From Pleionea mediterranea (GTDB taxonomy: Bacteria > Pseudomonadota > Gammaproteobacteria > Enterobacterales > Kangiellaceae), in assembly GCF_003148745.1 (NCBI RefSeq), contig NZ_QGGU01000006.1, positions 62,001 through 126,000 of the forward strand: a DNA stretch of 64,000 nt, given 5' to 3'. The stretch's first letter is position 1; every line of letters starts with the position of its first letter. The notes below the pieces were generated by a model. That model saw nothing but the letters and a program-made list of their open reading frames with translations, had not been told where the DNA came from and did no database searches. Below are positions 32,610 through 41,495 of this stretch, in pieces. The translations under genes and the position numbers were made by a program.

Positions 32610-33140
32610 ATGATGAAATCAATTGTTCTTGGCGGCGGCTGCTTCTGGTGTCTTGAAGCCGTTTATCAGCGGGTGAGAGGCGTTGAGTCGGTACAGTCCG
32701 GTTACAGCAGTGGTCATGTGGATAATCCTGACTACCGTTCGGTGTGTTCCGAATCAACCGGTCATGCTGAAGTAGTGGAAGTAAAGTATAAGGATTCTGA
32801 AATTAGTTTGGCTGAGTTGCTCGATATCTTTTTTACCATTCATGATCCCACAACGTTAAATCAGCAGGGCAACGATCGCGGAACCCAATACCGTTCAATT
32901 GCCTTGTATGAGTCGGATAACGACAAGCAAGTAATTGAGCAGGTGATGCAAGACAAAACCAAGGATTTTTCATCACCGATAGTGACGGAAGTCAAACCAC
33001 TGGAAAAGTTTTGGCCAGCCGAAACCGCGCACGATAATTATTATAATAACAACGCCAACCAACCCTATTGCCAAATTGTGGTGGGCAGTAAAGTGGCCAA
33101 GTTAAAACAGTATTTTTCCGATAAGATGGTTGATGAATAA
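32610..33140 (+). CDS. msrA: Peptide-methionine (S)-S-oxide reductase MsrA
   Basis: The 176-residue enzyme has the catalytic GGGCFWC (Cys11) at the N-terminus and the family segments GYSSGHVDNPDYRSVCSESTGHAEVVEV, DIFFTIHDPTTLNQQGNDRGTQYRS and FWPAETAHDNYY. It reduces the S-epimer of methionine sulfoxide in oxidised proteins in the cytoplasm with thioredoxin. There is no C-terminal resolving-Cys extension beyond VVGSKVAKLKQYF. The stop overlaps the start of the next gene (ATGAATAA), so the two are translationally coupled. Confidence 0.95.
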   Translation: MMKSIVLGGGCFWCLEAVYQRVRGVESVQSGYSSGHVDNPDYRSVCSESTGHAEVVEVKYKDSEISLAELLDIFFTIHDPTTLNQQGNDRGTQYRSIALYESDNDKQVIEQVMQDKTKDFSSPIVTEVKPLEKFWPAETAHDNYYNNNANQPYCQIVVGSKVAKLKQYFSDKMVDE

Positions 33141-33714
33141 ACTGCTTTGGGGAATTGCCGCGGGTATTGCGCTGCTTATATTCTGGCCCACAGCACCGAA
33201 AGATTATGGCGCAGGAGTGGTCGCATCTTTGGCTCCGTTGCAACAAAATTTATCTTTATCCTCCTTTAAGCAAAAAGATTATCAAATTACCCCGGTGGCC
33301 AGCTTTTACATTAAAGCGAAAGTATTGGATAGAGAAAACTATTACTTTGGTCGAGAGGCCGACTTATCTCCGGTGGACTTTGTGCTCGGCTGGGGACCCA
33401 TGTCGGATCAAGATGTTTTGTCTCATATTTCCATTTCGCAGCGCAATCGCTGGTATTACTGGAAAACCGATGAGTGGATTATTTCCCGTAAAGCCATTGA
33501 AAACAGCAGTGCCAACATGCATATGATCCCATCCAATGACTCGGTGGCCAGCGCATTAAAACAAGTGAAGCAGGGCGATGTGATAACCCTCTCGGGTAAA
33601 CTGGTTAATGTTAAAGGGCAAGACGGTTGGCAATGGAACAGTTCATTAAGCCGAAACGATACCGGCGACGGCGCCTGTGAATTAATTTGGGTGGAATCAG
33701 TAAGAGTTCATTGA
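33133..33714 (+). CDS. Conserved membrane-anchored protein coupled to msrA, function unknown
   Basis: A 193-residue protein with an N-terminal hydrophobic segment (residues 4-20) acting as anchor or signal, then a soluble domain. Striking motifs are VDFVLGWGPMSDQDVLSHISISQRNRWYYW, SSANMHMIPSND and GDVITLSGKLVNVKGQDGWQWNSSLSRNDTGDGACELIWV. The last part resembles a small beta-barrel (OB-like). I recognise the pattern from other gammaproteobacteria but know no function. Its ATG overlaps the msrA stop by 8 bp, which suggests a link with oxidative repair or regulation by coupling. Confidence 0.78.
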   Translation: MNKLLWGIAAGIALLIFWPTAPKDYGAGVVASLAPLQQNLSLSSFKQKDYQITPVASFYIKAKVLDRENYYFGREADLSPVDFVLGWGPMSDQDVLSHISISQRNRWYYWKTDEWIISRKAIENSSANMHMIPSNDSVASALKQVKQGDVITLSGKLVNVKGQDGWQWNSSLSRNDTGDGACELIWVESVRVH

Positions 33715-33789
33715 TGAGTTAGTTACGAGTACACTTATAATGAATAGACTTGTTATTAATACAGTTGCTAAAAATACCAAGGAAGCAAA

Positions 33790-34596
33790 GTGACGCAGAG
33801 CGATTTTATTTCATTAATGCCGGGGCAGTATTTAGCCCCAAAATGTCATCGGTTTGATTACAACAAGATTCAGGTTTGTCTAACGGAGTATCCGCATTAT
33901 CAAAAAACCGGTGACTGGCATCATCATAAGAATGCCATGGTGAGCTTTGTTATGCAGGGCGGAAATGTAGAAAGCCGTTGGCAAACACATTTGGAGCGAC
34001 TGCCTGGTAGTTTGAATTTTTATCATGCTGGTGAACCGCATCAAAATATATACAAAGTATTTCCATCCAAACATTTAAGTTTAGAAGTGGATCAAAGCTT
34101 TTTGGATGATCATTGCTTGACCGAAGTGCGTTTGGCCAGTGCCATGATCAATAATCCTAAGAGTAAATTTATATTACTGAATATTCTTAATGAAGCCATT
34201 CAACACGATCGCTATACCGATTCAGTTATTCAATCGTTGTTTTTGAGTATTGTTCAACCGTTACAAACTTTGTCAAAAGCACCGCCTAACTGGCTGAAGC
34301 AAGTTAAATCTTTATTGGAAAACCAATGGAGTGAATGGCCCTCGTTGGCTCAACTATCCGATAGTGTTAATGTCCATCCGGTCACAATTTCTTCATTGTT
34401 TAACCATTATTACCATGTGACTATCAGTGACTTTTTACGCATTTTGAAAGTAGAACATGCAATACAGATGATTCAAAATTGTGAAAAACCGTTAACAGAG
34501 ATAGCTCTTGAATGTGGCTTTTCCGATCAAAGTCACTTTACACGTGTATTTAAGTCAAAAACCGGTTTTTTACCTGCCCGATATCGGCGAGTTTAG
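33790..34596 (+). CDS. AraC-family transcriptional regulator
   Basis: The 268-residue regulator has a cupin-like N-terminal sensing domain (GDWHHHKNAMVSFVMQGG, about residues 38-100) and a C-terminal double helix-turn-helix (about 165-268). The AraC signature is IALECGFSDQSHFTRVFKSKTGFLPARYRRV. It starts with GTG, supported by AAGGA. The co-oriented esterase homologue starts 82 bp downstream and is a plausible target, but no operator was identified. Confidence 0.88.
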   Translation: MTQSDFISLMPGQYLAPKCHRFDYNKIQVCLTEYPHYQKTGDWHHHKNAMVSFVMQGGNVESRWQTHLERLPGSLNFYHAGEPHQNIYKVFPSKHLSLEVDQSFLDDHCLTEVRLASAMINNPKSKFILLNILNEAIQHDRYTDSVIQSLFLSIVQPLQTLSKAPPNWLKQVKSLLENQWSEWPSLAQLSDSVNVHPVTISSLFNHYYHVTISDFLRILKVEHAIQMIQNCEKPLTEIALECGFSDQSHFTRVFKSKTGFLPARYRRV

Positions 34597-34678
34597 TCGA
34601 ACACCTTAATTTCATTCTATTTCATCCAGATTCGTTTCGAGTAAACTGGCACAAGGGTTATAAAGAGAGTTTATCGAT

Positions 34679-36511
34679 ATGTTTTTATTGGGTTATACAG
34701 CTCAGGTAGCGGTTTTGTTAAAACAGTTAGTAATTGTGTTGATAGTGATCATAAGCATCACAAACAACGCCATTGCCGATGAATTCTGGAATACAGGTTT
34801 TGAATACAGTGTGAATAAACAGCCAAGAGTCTGGACTATTGAAGGAGAGGGTGATTCATTCATCTCTTATACGGATAAAAAAACCAAACATTCGGGCAAA
34901 CAAAGTCTTTACCTTTCTCTCAACAAAGCAAGTACTTATATATACATCTCTGTAGAAAAAGACTTGCTGGCAGATAAAGTGCTTAAAGCAAAAGGCTTTA
35001 TAAAGTTGTTGTCTGGCGTTAATTTAACCGTAAGATTAATGCTGTTTGATCCTGGCAGCAAGAAAGTGGTTGATGTTTCTGAGCCAGCAAAGTTAGACGC
35101 CCCTTGGCAAGCTATTGAGTTAAATACCCGTGCCGATGCAAGTTTGAATAAGGGTACTTATTTATTGGCGTTTCATATCGAAGGCACAGGTGATTTATGG
35201 ATAGATGATTTATCTGTGCTGGTGAACAATCAAATTTTTGGTCAGGCAGAGCCGGATTTTTCTGAACCTTCAAAAGAGGATGTGCAAAAATTAAATAAAT
35301 GGGCATTGCCTGTATCACTTAGCGATGAAAAGCTGACTCAGTACCACCCTATGTCAGCCATAATAGGCGATGCTAAAATTATCGGGCTAGGTGAAAACTC
35401 ACATGGTTCGGCAACCATTTATCAATACAAATTGCAATTGGTAAAATATTTGGTAAAACATAAAAATGTTCGAGTGTTTGCGTTGGAAATGCCTTTGGTC
35501 GAGGCGGATGATATTAACGATTATGTGCTTTCCAGATCTAACTCTTCTGTGGATGTTGTGAGCAAATTGAGCTATCCCAGTTGGCAAACAGAAGAAATGC
35601 TAAGCATTATCGACTGGATTAAACAGTATAATAAAACAGCCCAACAATTCGTCGAGTTTAGAGGTTTCGATATGCAAAATGGCATGTCTGCACTGAATGC
35701 TATTTATCCATTTTTAAAAGCAAACAATAAAGAACTTTCTGTAAAGCTTTTAACATTAAAACAGGACATTAAGACAGCAGAACAAAAAGGTGGTGATTTT
35801 TCGGTATTGCTGAATAAGCACAAATCATTTTTACAATCACTGGCCTTATTTATTCAACACCACTCGAGTAAGAGCCCGATAGATGACAGTGATTTCGCTA
35901 GCAAAAACTTAGATATAAAAAGTTCCGGTATAAAAAGCTCTAATTCAATCGAATACAAAGCAAACAGACCCTATATTCAAACAGGGCGTGATCTGGAACG
36001 CTATGTTATGGTGCTGCAACAAAGCCTGCATTTTAAAGCAAGTAATTATTCTTCTGCTGTTCGAGATCAATATATGGCCGAGAATATTCAGTTTATGACT
36101 GATAAGTTGAAACAAGGCCGCATAGTTATTTCTGGCGACAATACCCATGTTTCTCGGGTAACAGGTAGTATGGGTGGGTACTTAAGTAATCAGTTTGATA
36201 ATGATTACTTTACTATAGGGATCACTTTCCAGTCAGGGACCTATTCGGCCTATGGCGATAAACCCTATTATGAGGTACATGAACCTTATGTAGGGACTTA
36301 TGAGTATTTTTTAAGTAAAAGCCAGTACGATAATTTTATACTCAGTTTTCAGCAGGCTAGCGGTATTTATGAGCTAAAAAAGGTCAGTGGCTTTCGGATG
36401 ATAGGCTCCCGTCCTCAAGAAGTAACTCAGTTTGCTAAAATTAATATTCGTCAACATTTTGATGCCGTATTATTTTTAAGGCACTCGGCACATACTCAAA
36501 AATTGAAGTAA
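34679..36511 (+). CDS. Erythromycin esterase-family protein, secreted, with N-terminal accessory domain
   Basis: The 610-residue protein has an N-terminal signal or anchor (about residues 12-34). A beta-rich accessory domain of about 170 residues resembles a carbohydrate-binding-like jelly roll (WNTGFEYSV, HSGKQSLYLSL, GDLWIDDLSVLV). The Ere-fold domain starts near residue 220. Family motifs are GLGENSHGS (Glu239, His242), FALEMPLVEAD, EFRGFDMQ and ISGDNTHVSR. Known members hydrolyse macrolide lactones, but most homologues are of unknown substrate. Resistance should not be assumed. It is in the same direction as the AraC gene upstream and the GGCT gene downstream. Confidence 0.82.
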   Translation: MFLLGYTAQVAVLLKQLVIVLIVIISITNNAIADEFWNTGFEYSVNKQPRVWTIEGEGDSFISYTDKKTKHSGKQSLYLSLNKASTYIYISVEKDLLADKVLKAKGFIKLLSGVNLTVRLMLFDPGSKKVVDVSEPAKLDAPWQAIELNTRADASLNKGTYLLAFHIEGTGDLWIDDLSVLVNNQIFGQAEPDFSEPSKEDVQKLNKWALPVSLSDEKLTQYHPMSAIIGDAKIIGLGENSHGSATIYQYKLQLVKYLVKHKNVRVFALEMPLVEADDINDYVLSRSNSSVDVVSKLSYPSWQTEEMLSIIDWIKQYNKTAQQFVEFRGFDMQNGMSALNAIYPFLKANNKELSVKLLTLKQDIKTAEQKGGDFSVLLNKHKSFLQSLALFIQHHSSKSPIDDSDFASKNLDIKSSGIKSSNSIEYKANRPYIQTGRDLERYVMVLQQSLHFKASNYSSAVRDQYMAENIQFMTDKLKQGRIVISGDNTHVSRVTGSMGGYLSNQFDNDYFTIGITFQSGTYSAYGDKPYYEVHEPYVGTYEYFLSKSQYDNFILSFQQASGIYELKKVSGFRMIGSRPQEVTQFAKINIRQHFDAVLFLRHSAHTQKLK

Positions 36512-36533
36512 TTTTAAAGATTGGATAGAGACA

Positions 36534-37163
36534 GTGATCTATTATTTTGCTTACGGCTCGAATATGTCATACCAACGCATTGCAGCTCGGGTTAGTCAGT
36601 GCGAATCATTAGGCGTTTATTATTTACCTCAGTATCAATTTAAATGCCATAAAGTGGGGCTTGATGGTTCGGCAAAAGGCAACGCTTTTTATACCGGGGA
36701 TGAAAGCCGTATTTATGGGGTGCTTTATGCGTTAAGCGATACCGATAAAACACTACTCGATACCATTGAAGGCGTTGGAAAAGGTTATGAATGCCGTAAA
36801 GTGACGGTTTATGATTACTCAAATGCTGACACAAGTGCTTATACAAGAGCTTATACAAGTGATAGTGAATCGACACATGCGAGTTTAAAATTATCAAACT
36901 TAAGAGCATCTAACCTAAAATCATCAAACGTAAAATCTTCGGCAGAAACAACAAACAGTCAACAAGAGAAAATCGCTTATCTTTATGCGGCCACCAATAT
37001 TAATGACTGTTTGTTGCCTTTTTGTTGGTACAAACATCATATCGAGTTTGGCGCAGCGCAGGCGAAACTGCCTGAGTCCTACAGAGAGCAAATCAGTCAG
37101 CTGCCTTGTCAGGAAGATCCAGACACTCAACGCGCCGCATTGGAGATGGCAATTTATAATTAG
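36534..37163 (+). CDS. Gamma-glutamylcyclotransferase-fold protein with repeat insert
   Basis: The 209-residue protein has the AIG2/GGCT fold: the substrate-binding YGSNM (residues 7-11), KGNAFYTG, YGVLYAL and the putative catalytic Glu in TIEGVGKGY. It would cleave gamma-glutamyl peptides to 5-oxoproline or act on a related amine. Residues about 98-142 are a Ser/Thr/Asn/Lys insert not expected in the fold, partly built of 15-bp tandem units (SNLRA, SNLKS, SNVKS). The start is GTG, 22 bp after the esterase stop. The gene converges with gap, leaving 12 bp between stops. Confidence 0.8.
   Translation: MIYYFAYGSNMSYQRIAARVSQCESLGVYYLPQYQFKCHKVGLDGSAKGNAFYTGDESRIYGVLYALSDTDKTLLDTIEGVGKGYECRKVTVYDYSNADTSAYTRAYTSDSESTHASLKLSNLRASNLKSSNVKSSAETTNSQQEKIAYLYAATNINDCLLPFCWYKHHIEFGAAQAKLPESYREQISQLPCQEDPDTQRAALEMAIYN
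36894..36938. repeat. Three 15-bp in-frame tandem units inside the GGCT gene
   Basis: TCAAACTTAAGAGCA, TCTAACCTAAAATCA and TCAAACGTAAAATCT follow directly and encode SNLRA, SNLKS and SNVKS. They lie in the non-conserved insert of the protein. Confidence 0.7.
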
Positions 37164-37175
37164 AGCATGTTTATT

Positions 37176-38222
37176 TTAACTGGCTTTTTTTAACCCGTGG
37201 CTATTTTTGATTGACTCACTTTGCCCCATGAGTGCCACAGCGGTATCGAGCATACGATTCGAATAACCCCATTCATTGTCGTACCAGGCGAATACTTTTG
37301 CCATTTTGCCATCGACCCGAGTTTGACTGGCATCAAACACACAGGAATGTTTATTGTGATTAAAGTCGATGGAAACCAGAGGACGATCGTTGTACTCGAT
37401 AATACCTTTATAGTCTTCCTCGGCTGCTTGCTTTAATAACTGGTTAACTGCTTCCACACTGGTGGCTTGTTTAAAGGTTAAGGTTAAATCCACCAAGGAT
37501 ACATTCGCCGTTGGTACGCGAATGGCCAATCCGTCTAACTTACCTTCAAGTTCCGGTAATACTTTTCCAACCGCTGCGGCAGCGCCTGTTTTTGTCGGGA
37601 TCATGGAGAGATCGGCCGCACGGGCGCGTCGCAGATCAGAATGATAAGTGTCGGTTAAGTTTTGATCGCCGGTGTAAGCGTGAATGGTGGTCATTAATCC
37701 CTGTTCTATGCCGAGGGCATCGTTCAATACTTTGGCCATGGGCGATAAGCAATTGGTGGTGCAACTGGCGTTTGACACAATGCGGTGATCATCGGTTAAT
37801 TGCTGATGGTTAACGCCGTAAACAATGGTGGCATCAACATTTTTACCGGGCGCAGAAATCACCACTTTACTGGCACCTGCCTCCAGGTGACCTTTGGCCT
37901 GTTCGCCATCGGTAAACACTCCTGTGCACTCAAACACCAAATCGACTTTAAGCGATTGCCAGGGTAGATTGGATAATTGCTTTTCCTGAGAGTAGTGGAT
38001 GCTCTGCCCATTAATGATCAATTGCTGATCTTGGTGACTGACTTGCCCATTAAATCGGCCGTGTACCGAATCAAACTCGGTTAAATGAGCGTTTACTTCG
38101 ATTGGAGCCAGGTCATTAATGGCAACTATTTCTATGTGGTTAAACTCTGGCGCTTCAAACAGGGCGCGCAGTACATTTCGGCCAATGCGGCCATAACCGT
38201 TAATCGCAGCTCGTATGGTCAT
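37176..38222 (-). CDS. gap: Glyceraldehyde-3-phosphate dehydrogenase, type I
   Basis: A 348-residue NAD-dependent GAPDH. The Rossmann start is [15 protein letters not shown], the catalytic cysteine lies in [12 protein letters not shown] and the C-terminus has [12 protein letters not shown]. The C-terminal [17 protein letters not shown] extends a little beyond the usual end. It interconverts glyceraldehyde 3-phosphate and 1,3-bisphosphoglycerate, taking the triose from the Entner-Doudoroff pathway encoded 5 kb away. I start at the ATG at 38222 (AGGA upstream); a longer frame would add 30 unlikely residues. A HexR-type palindrome 25 bp upstream places it in the HexR regulon. Confidence 0.95.
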   Translation of the reverse strand: MTIRAAINGYGRIGRNVLRALFEAPEFNHIEIVAINDLAPIEVNAHLTEFDSVHGRFNGQVSHQDQQLIINGQSIHYSQEKQLSNLPWQSLKVDLVFECTGVFTDGEQAKGHLEAGASKVVISAPGKNVDATIVYGVNHQQLTDDHRIVSNASCTTNCLSPMAKVLNDALGIEQGLMTTIHAYTGDQNLTDTYHSDLRRARAADLSMIPTKTGAAAAVGKVLPELEGKLDGLAIRVPTANVSLVDLTLTFKQATSVEAVNQLLKQAAEEDYKGIIEYNDRPLVSIDFNHNKHSCVFDASQTRVDGKMAKVFAWYDNEWGYSNRMLDTAVALMGQSESIKNSHGLKKAS

Positions 38223-38246
38223 GATAGGGTCCTTTATTATTTTAAA

Positions 38247-38261
38247 TGTAATAAAATTACG
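38247..38261 (-). promoter_or_regulatory. HexR operator upstream of gap
   Basis: TGTAATAAAATTACG matches the HexR consensus (TGTAAT-N3-ATTACA) at all but the last base. It is 25 bp upstream of the gap start codon. The hexR gene itself is about 4 kb to the right. Confidence 0.82.
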
Positions 38262-38594
38262 TAATATTGTGCCAATATAGATCGTTTTGCCGCAAAAATA
38301 AACAGTATGCACAGCTTTTATTATTTAAATGTAAAAATATAACGCCATATCGCGTTGAAAGCGTTTTAAGGCTAATCGGACGTGTAATGAAGGGCGTTTA
38401 ATTAAAGCGTCTGCTCCAAAGGGTGTGATTTGAAGGCTGTGATTTGAGGCGGGTTTTAAAGGAAATACGTTAATTTAAAAAAGAAGAGCAGGCAGTGGAA
38501 CAAGGTTGGCGGCTATATGTTCGGCTATCAAGAGTCAGCCCTGTTAGGGTTCAATGCTAACAGGGCGACGGGTCAATGATTAAAGATGATGCAA
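38262..38594. other. Non-coding stretch upstream of gap
   Basis: Between the gap operator and the end of the minus-strand membrane-protein gene at 38595. Apart from a short direct repeat TGTGATTTGA near 38424-38447, nothing is recognisable. Confidence 0.4.
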
Positions 38595-39203
38595 TTACAC
38601 CACCTCAACCGTTTGAGGTTCTTTCAAGAAATACACCGCCAGTACAATAAGGGCTACAGGATAAAGTGCTAGATTAAGTAGCGATAAAAAGAATGTTAAA
38701 TCAAACAAACATATCAATAATAAAATAATCGCGAAGGCTCTGATCAGGTTACTGTTTTCGGATTTATTCGCGAGTAATAAAATAGCCAGTACCAGCCCTG
38801 CCAGTACAAACAAGGTATCCACCGCTAATGCGATCCCAAGGCTTATATTTACAATGGTATCTGCCGATGAGCCGCTGATTTGCGAGGTGGCCAGTACCAG
38901 ATCAACCACCACTAAAAAATGAAACACAAAGCTGCTGGCGGCCATTATCAGCAGTAAAATACGAATGGCTTTTGAATCGATAATATCGGCAAATACTTTC
39001 GCAAGGCTCAATAGCAGATACACTTCTAACGCGCCAATCAACACAAATAAGGCATCACTCCAATGCAGCGTCATAATGTTATGTCGAATGGATTCGATAA
39101 TATCGCCACCAAGGGTAACCAGTATATACGTCCAGTAAACCGGAAATAATAAGGCGAGAACAATGGCTGCGATACCGGGTTTCAGGTAGTGACTTGAGGA
39201 CAT
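38595..39203 (-). CDS. DUF2975-like membrane protein paired with an XRE regulator
   Basis: A 202-residue inner-membrane protein with about five hydrophobic helices. I start at the ATG at 39203, preceded by GGAG. It overlaps neither the upstream regulator nor any other gene, but follows the XRE gene by about 30 bp on the same strand. Small multi-helix membrane proteins of the DUF2975 type are regularly encoded with YozG-like XRE regulators, which is the basis of the call; the family match itself is not strong. The function is unknown. Confidence 0.62.
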   Translation of the reverse strand: MSSSHYLKPGIAAIVLALLFPVYWTYILVTLGGDIIESIRHNIMTLHWSDALFVLIGALEVYLLLSLAKVFADIIDSKAIRILLLIMAASSFVFHFLVVVDLVLATSQISGSSADTIVNISLGIALAVDTLFVLAGLVLAILLLANKSENSNLIRAFAIILLLICLFDLTFFLSLLNLALYPVALIVLAVYFLKEPQTVEVV

Positions 39204-39234
39204 GGTGGCTCCTTGATTATCTAAAATTAAAGGG

Positions 39235-39456
39235 TTATTCAGTGGCATTTTCGTTATTCACGTATTGCAATATGTCGCCCGGCTGACATTGCAGGGTATG
39301 ACAAATCGCTTCCAGAGTACTGAAGCGAATTGCTTTTACCTTGCCGGTTTTCAAAAGCGACAGATTGGTCATGGAAATGCCAATACTTTGGGATAATTCT
39401 GTGAGCGACATTTTTTTCTTTGCCAGCTCAACATCGAGATTTATTTGTATATTCAT
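39235..39456 (-). CDS. XRE-family (YozG-like) small DNA-binding protein
   Basis: The 73-residue protein is a single Cro/CI-type helix-turn-helix (KKKMSLTELSQSIGISMTNLSLLKTGKVKAIRFSTLEAICHTLQCQPGDILQY). YozG-like regulators of this size are usually encoded with a DUF2975 membrane protein, as here. An AT-rich, Fur-like sequence lies directly upstream. Confidence 0.85.
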   Translation of the reverse strand: MNIQINLDVELAKKKMSLTELSQSIGISMTNLSLLKTGKVKAIRFSTLEAICHTLQCQPGDILQYVNNENATE

Positions 39457-39936
39457 GCTAATAATATAGTCGCGCTAGATAATGATTGTCAATTAATAAT
39501 TTACGATTAACATAAAATAATGATTGTTTTTCATTGTGTGTTTTATTTGTTCTATACAGGTTTCTGCTCGATAATAATATCGTGCATGTTCCTTTATGCC
39601 AGTAAGGGCCGTGTGTAGGGCGGTTTTATAAAGTAAACACCGGGTGCTGTCTGCAAGGACGTTTTCAGTGCCTAGTGAAAGAGAAATAATAATAAAAAGG
39701 TTTCGTACGAAGCGATGGATCTAGAAAGGGCCGGATTTAGAAAGGGTGTTTTGAAAAAGAAAGTTAATGTGAATAACGTATGACTCGAAGAGTCATTAGC
39801 CCATGGAATGGCTCGACTCTAACGGTAAGAAATAGCAAAGTGAAATAAAGCAATATGAGAAGTAAGAAGTTAAAAATTCTAACCAGTGTTTGAGTTTTAA
39901 TCGTTTTGCAAGCTTCATTCAAAAATTAAACTAGCA
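39457..39936. other. 480-bp intergenic region between XRE and HxlR genes
   Basis: No ORF is supported. It contains a partial Fur-box-like sequence near 39478 and a TGACTC/GAGTCA palindrome at 39781-39795. The rest is unremarkable AT-rich sequence. Confidence 0.4.
39478..39496 (-). promoter_or_regulatory. Weak Fur-box-like sequence upstream of the XRE gene
   Basis: GATAATGATTGTCAATTAA matches the 19-bp Fur consensus at about 13 positions, mainly in the left half. It lies 22 bp upstream of the XRE start. This is suggestive only. Confidence 0.25.
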
Positions 39937-40278
39937 TTAGGCCTCTTGCTTCACCTTCTTCAAATGCTCGGTGCCCCACTTTTGCAGAGCCGTAATAATT
40001 GGCGCTAGCGTCAAGCCGTAATCAGCCATTGAATATTCCACTCGTGGTGGCACTTCGGGATATACCTTCCTTACTATCAACTGATCAGCCTCTAATTCCC
40101 GGAGTTGCTTGGTTAGCATTCTCTGCGTAACGCCCGGCATCAGCCGCCGGAGTTCATTGAAACGGATGGTGTCCGAGAGCAAGTGGAAAAGAATAACGCC
40201 TTTCCACTTGCCGCCGATTAAAGCAAGTGTTGCTTCTACTGGGCAGCCTTCACTGCAGTCATAAACAGTATGGCTCAT
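39937..40278 (-). CDS. HxlR-family transcriptional regulator
   Basis: A 113-residue winged helix with the HxlR layout: CPVEATLALIGGKWKGVILFHLLSDTIRFNELRRLMPGVTQRMLTKQLRELEADQLIVRKVYPEVPPRVEYSMADYG. Cys8 and Cys12 near the N-terminus match the redox- or quinone-sensing cysteine position of HypR/YodB/QorR-type members. It is divergent from a quinone-oxidoreductase-like gene, with two perfect inverted repeats between them, so it probably represses that gene in response to electrophiles. Confidence 0.88.
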   Translation of the reverse strand: MSHTVYDCSEGCPVEATLALIGGKWKGVILFHLLSDTIRFNELRRLMPGVTQRMLTKQLRELEADQLIVRKVYPEVPPRVEYSMADYGLTLAPIITALQKWGTEHLKKVKQEA

Positions 40279-40292
40279 GTTTTCTCTCCTTT

Positions 40293-40310
40293 AGTATACT
40301 TTTGTATACT
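40293..40310. promoter_or_regulatory. Candidate HxlR operator 1
   Basis: AGTATAC-TTTT-GTATACT is a perfect 7-bp inverted repeat with a 4-bp spacer, 15 bp upstream of the HxlR start codon. It is similar in form to QorR/YodB-type sites. Confidence 0.6.
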
Positions 40311-40333
40311 ACATGTCTTTTTTGTGCGTACTT

Positions 40334-40352
40334 ACATACATGTATTGTATGT
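40334..40352. promoter_or_regulatory. Candidate HxlR operator 2
   Basis: ACATACA-TGTAT-TGTATGT is a second perfect 7-bp inverted repeat in the same divergent promoter, nearer to the oxidoreductase gene. Confidence 0.5.
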
Positions 40353-40414
40353 CGTATTCTGTTTGTTAATCCACCTGTTATAGGCGGAAAATACTTAAAC
40401 TGAGGATATGGAAT

Positions 40415-41401
40415 ATGAAAGCAATGCTTATCAACGCCTTCGGCGAGAACGCTAAATTTGAAACTTCCGAAATTGACACTCCGATTGCGGATAGTGGTCA
40501 AGTACTTGTCAAAATTGCAGCATCCAGTGTCAACACTGTCGATACCATGATTCGTAAAATGGGTAACGACTTACCCTTGTCACCGGATACGCCTGCACTT
40601 TTGGGGATGGACTTTGCCGGAACGGTCGAAGCCGTTGGCGAGGGTGTAGAGGGCTTCTCCATAGGTGATGAAGTGTACGGTTGTGCTGGGGGACTGGCGG
40701 ATCTACCTGGTACGCTAACTGAGTATATTGCAGCAGACGCCAAACTTGTCGCTCACAAGCCCGGCAACCTATCTATGGCAGAAGCTGCAGCGTTACCATT
40801 GGTGGCAATCACAGCTTATGAAGGTTTGGTGCGTGCCGGGGTTAAACAAGATCAAACCGTATTGGTACATGGTGGCTCTGGTGGCGTGGGCCACATTGCC
40901 ATTCAGCTTGCTAAGTATTTTGGTGCCAATGTCTACTCAACGGGCGGGGGTGAGAAGCAAACAAAATTGATTCAGCAGTTAGGTGCTACGCCGATCAATT
41001 ACAAAACGGAGTCCGTCGCTGACTATGTTGCAGCACATACCCAGGGTGAAGGATTTGATGTTGTGTTTGATTCCGTTGGGGGAGAAAATCTCACTAAGTC
41101 GTTTGAGGCTGCGGCATTAAATGGGCATGTTGCAACAACCGTATCTATGTGTGAGCTGGATTTAAGTCCTGCCCATTTTAAAGGCTTGTCTCTGCATGTT
41201 GTGTTTATGCTGATCCCCATGTTGCACAATGTTAAGCGCGAAACCCACGGTGAAATTTTGGCTGAAATTGCAAAAATTGCTGAGTCTGGAAAGTTGAAAC
41301 CTGTTCTAGATGACAAACAATTTTCTTTAGTTCAAGCAGGTGACGCGCATGCTCGGTTAGAGAGCGGTCAAGCCATGGGCAAGGTGGTTATCAATCATTA
41401 A
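40415..41401 (+). CDS. NADPH:quinone oxidoreductase-like MDR protein
   Basis: The 328-residue protein belongs to the zinc-free zeta-crystallin/QOR branch: SSVNTVDTMIRKMG, LLGMDFAGTVEAVGEGVEGFSIGDEVYG and the nucleotide motif VHGGSGGVGHIAIQLAKYFGA. It would reduce quinones or enones with NADPH. It is divergent from HxlR and followed after 94 bp by an SDR gene on the same strand. The three form a plausible electrophile-response unit. Confidence 0.88.
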   Translation: MKAMLINAFGENAKFETSEIDTPIADSGQVLVKIAASSVNTVDTMIRKMGNDLPLSPDTPALLGMDFAGTVEAVGEGVEGFSIGDEVYGCAGGLADLPGTLTEYIAADAKLVAHKPGNLSMAEAAALPLVAITAYEGLVRAGVKQDQTVLVHGGSGGVGHIAIQLAKYFGANVYSTGGGEKQTKLIQQLGATPINYKTESVADYVAAHTQGEGFDVVFDSVGGENLTKSFEAAALNGHVATTVSMCELDLSPAHFKGLSLHVVFMLIPMLHNVKRETHGEILAEIAKIAESGKLKPVLDDKQFSLVQAGDAHARLESGQAMGKVVINH

Positions 41402-41495
41402 GCGTCTCAAAACTATTGAGATTCAATAGACCAAAAGCAAGCAACGAGCTGATGAAGTAGTGTCGGCCAAGTGATGCGAGACAAGGACATTATTT

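Noticed and set aside
34679-36511. Reading the esterase homologue as a macrolide-resistance gene
   Set aside because: Family membership alone does not show drug activity, and the domain layout differs from EreA and EreB.
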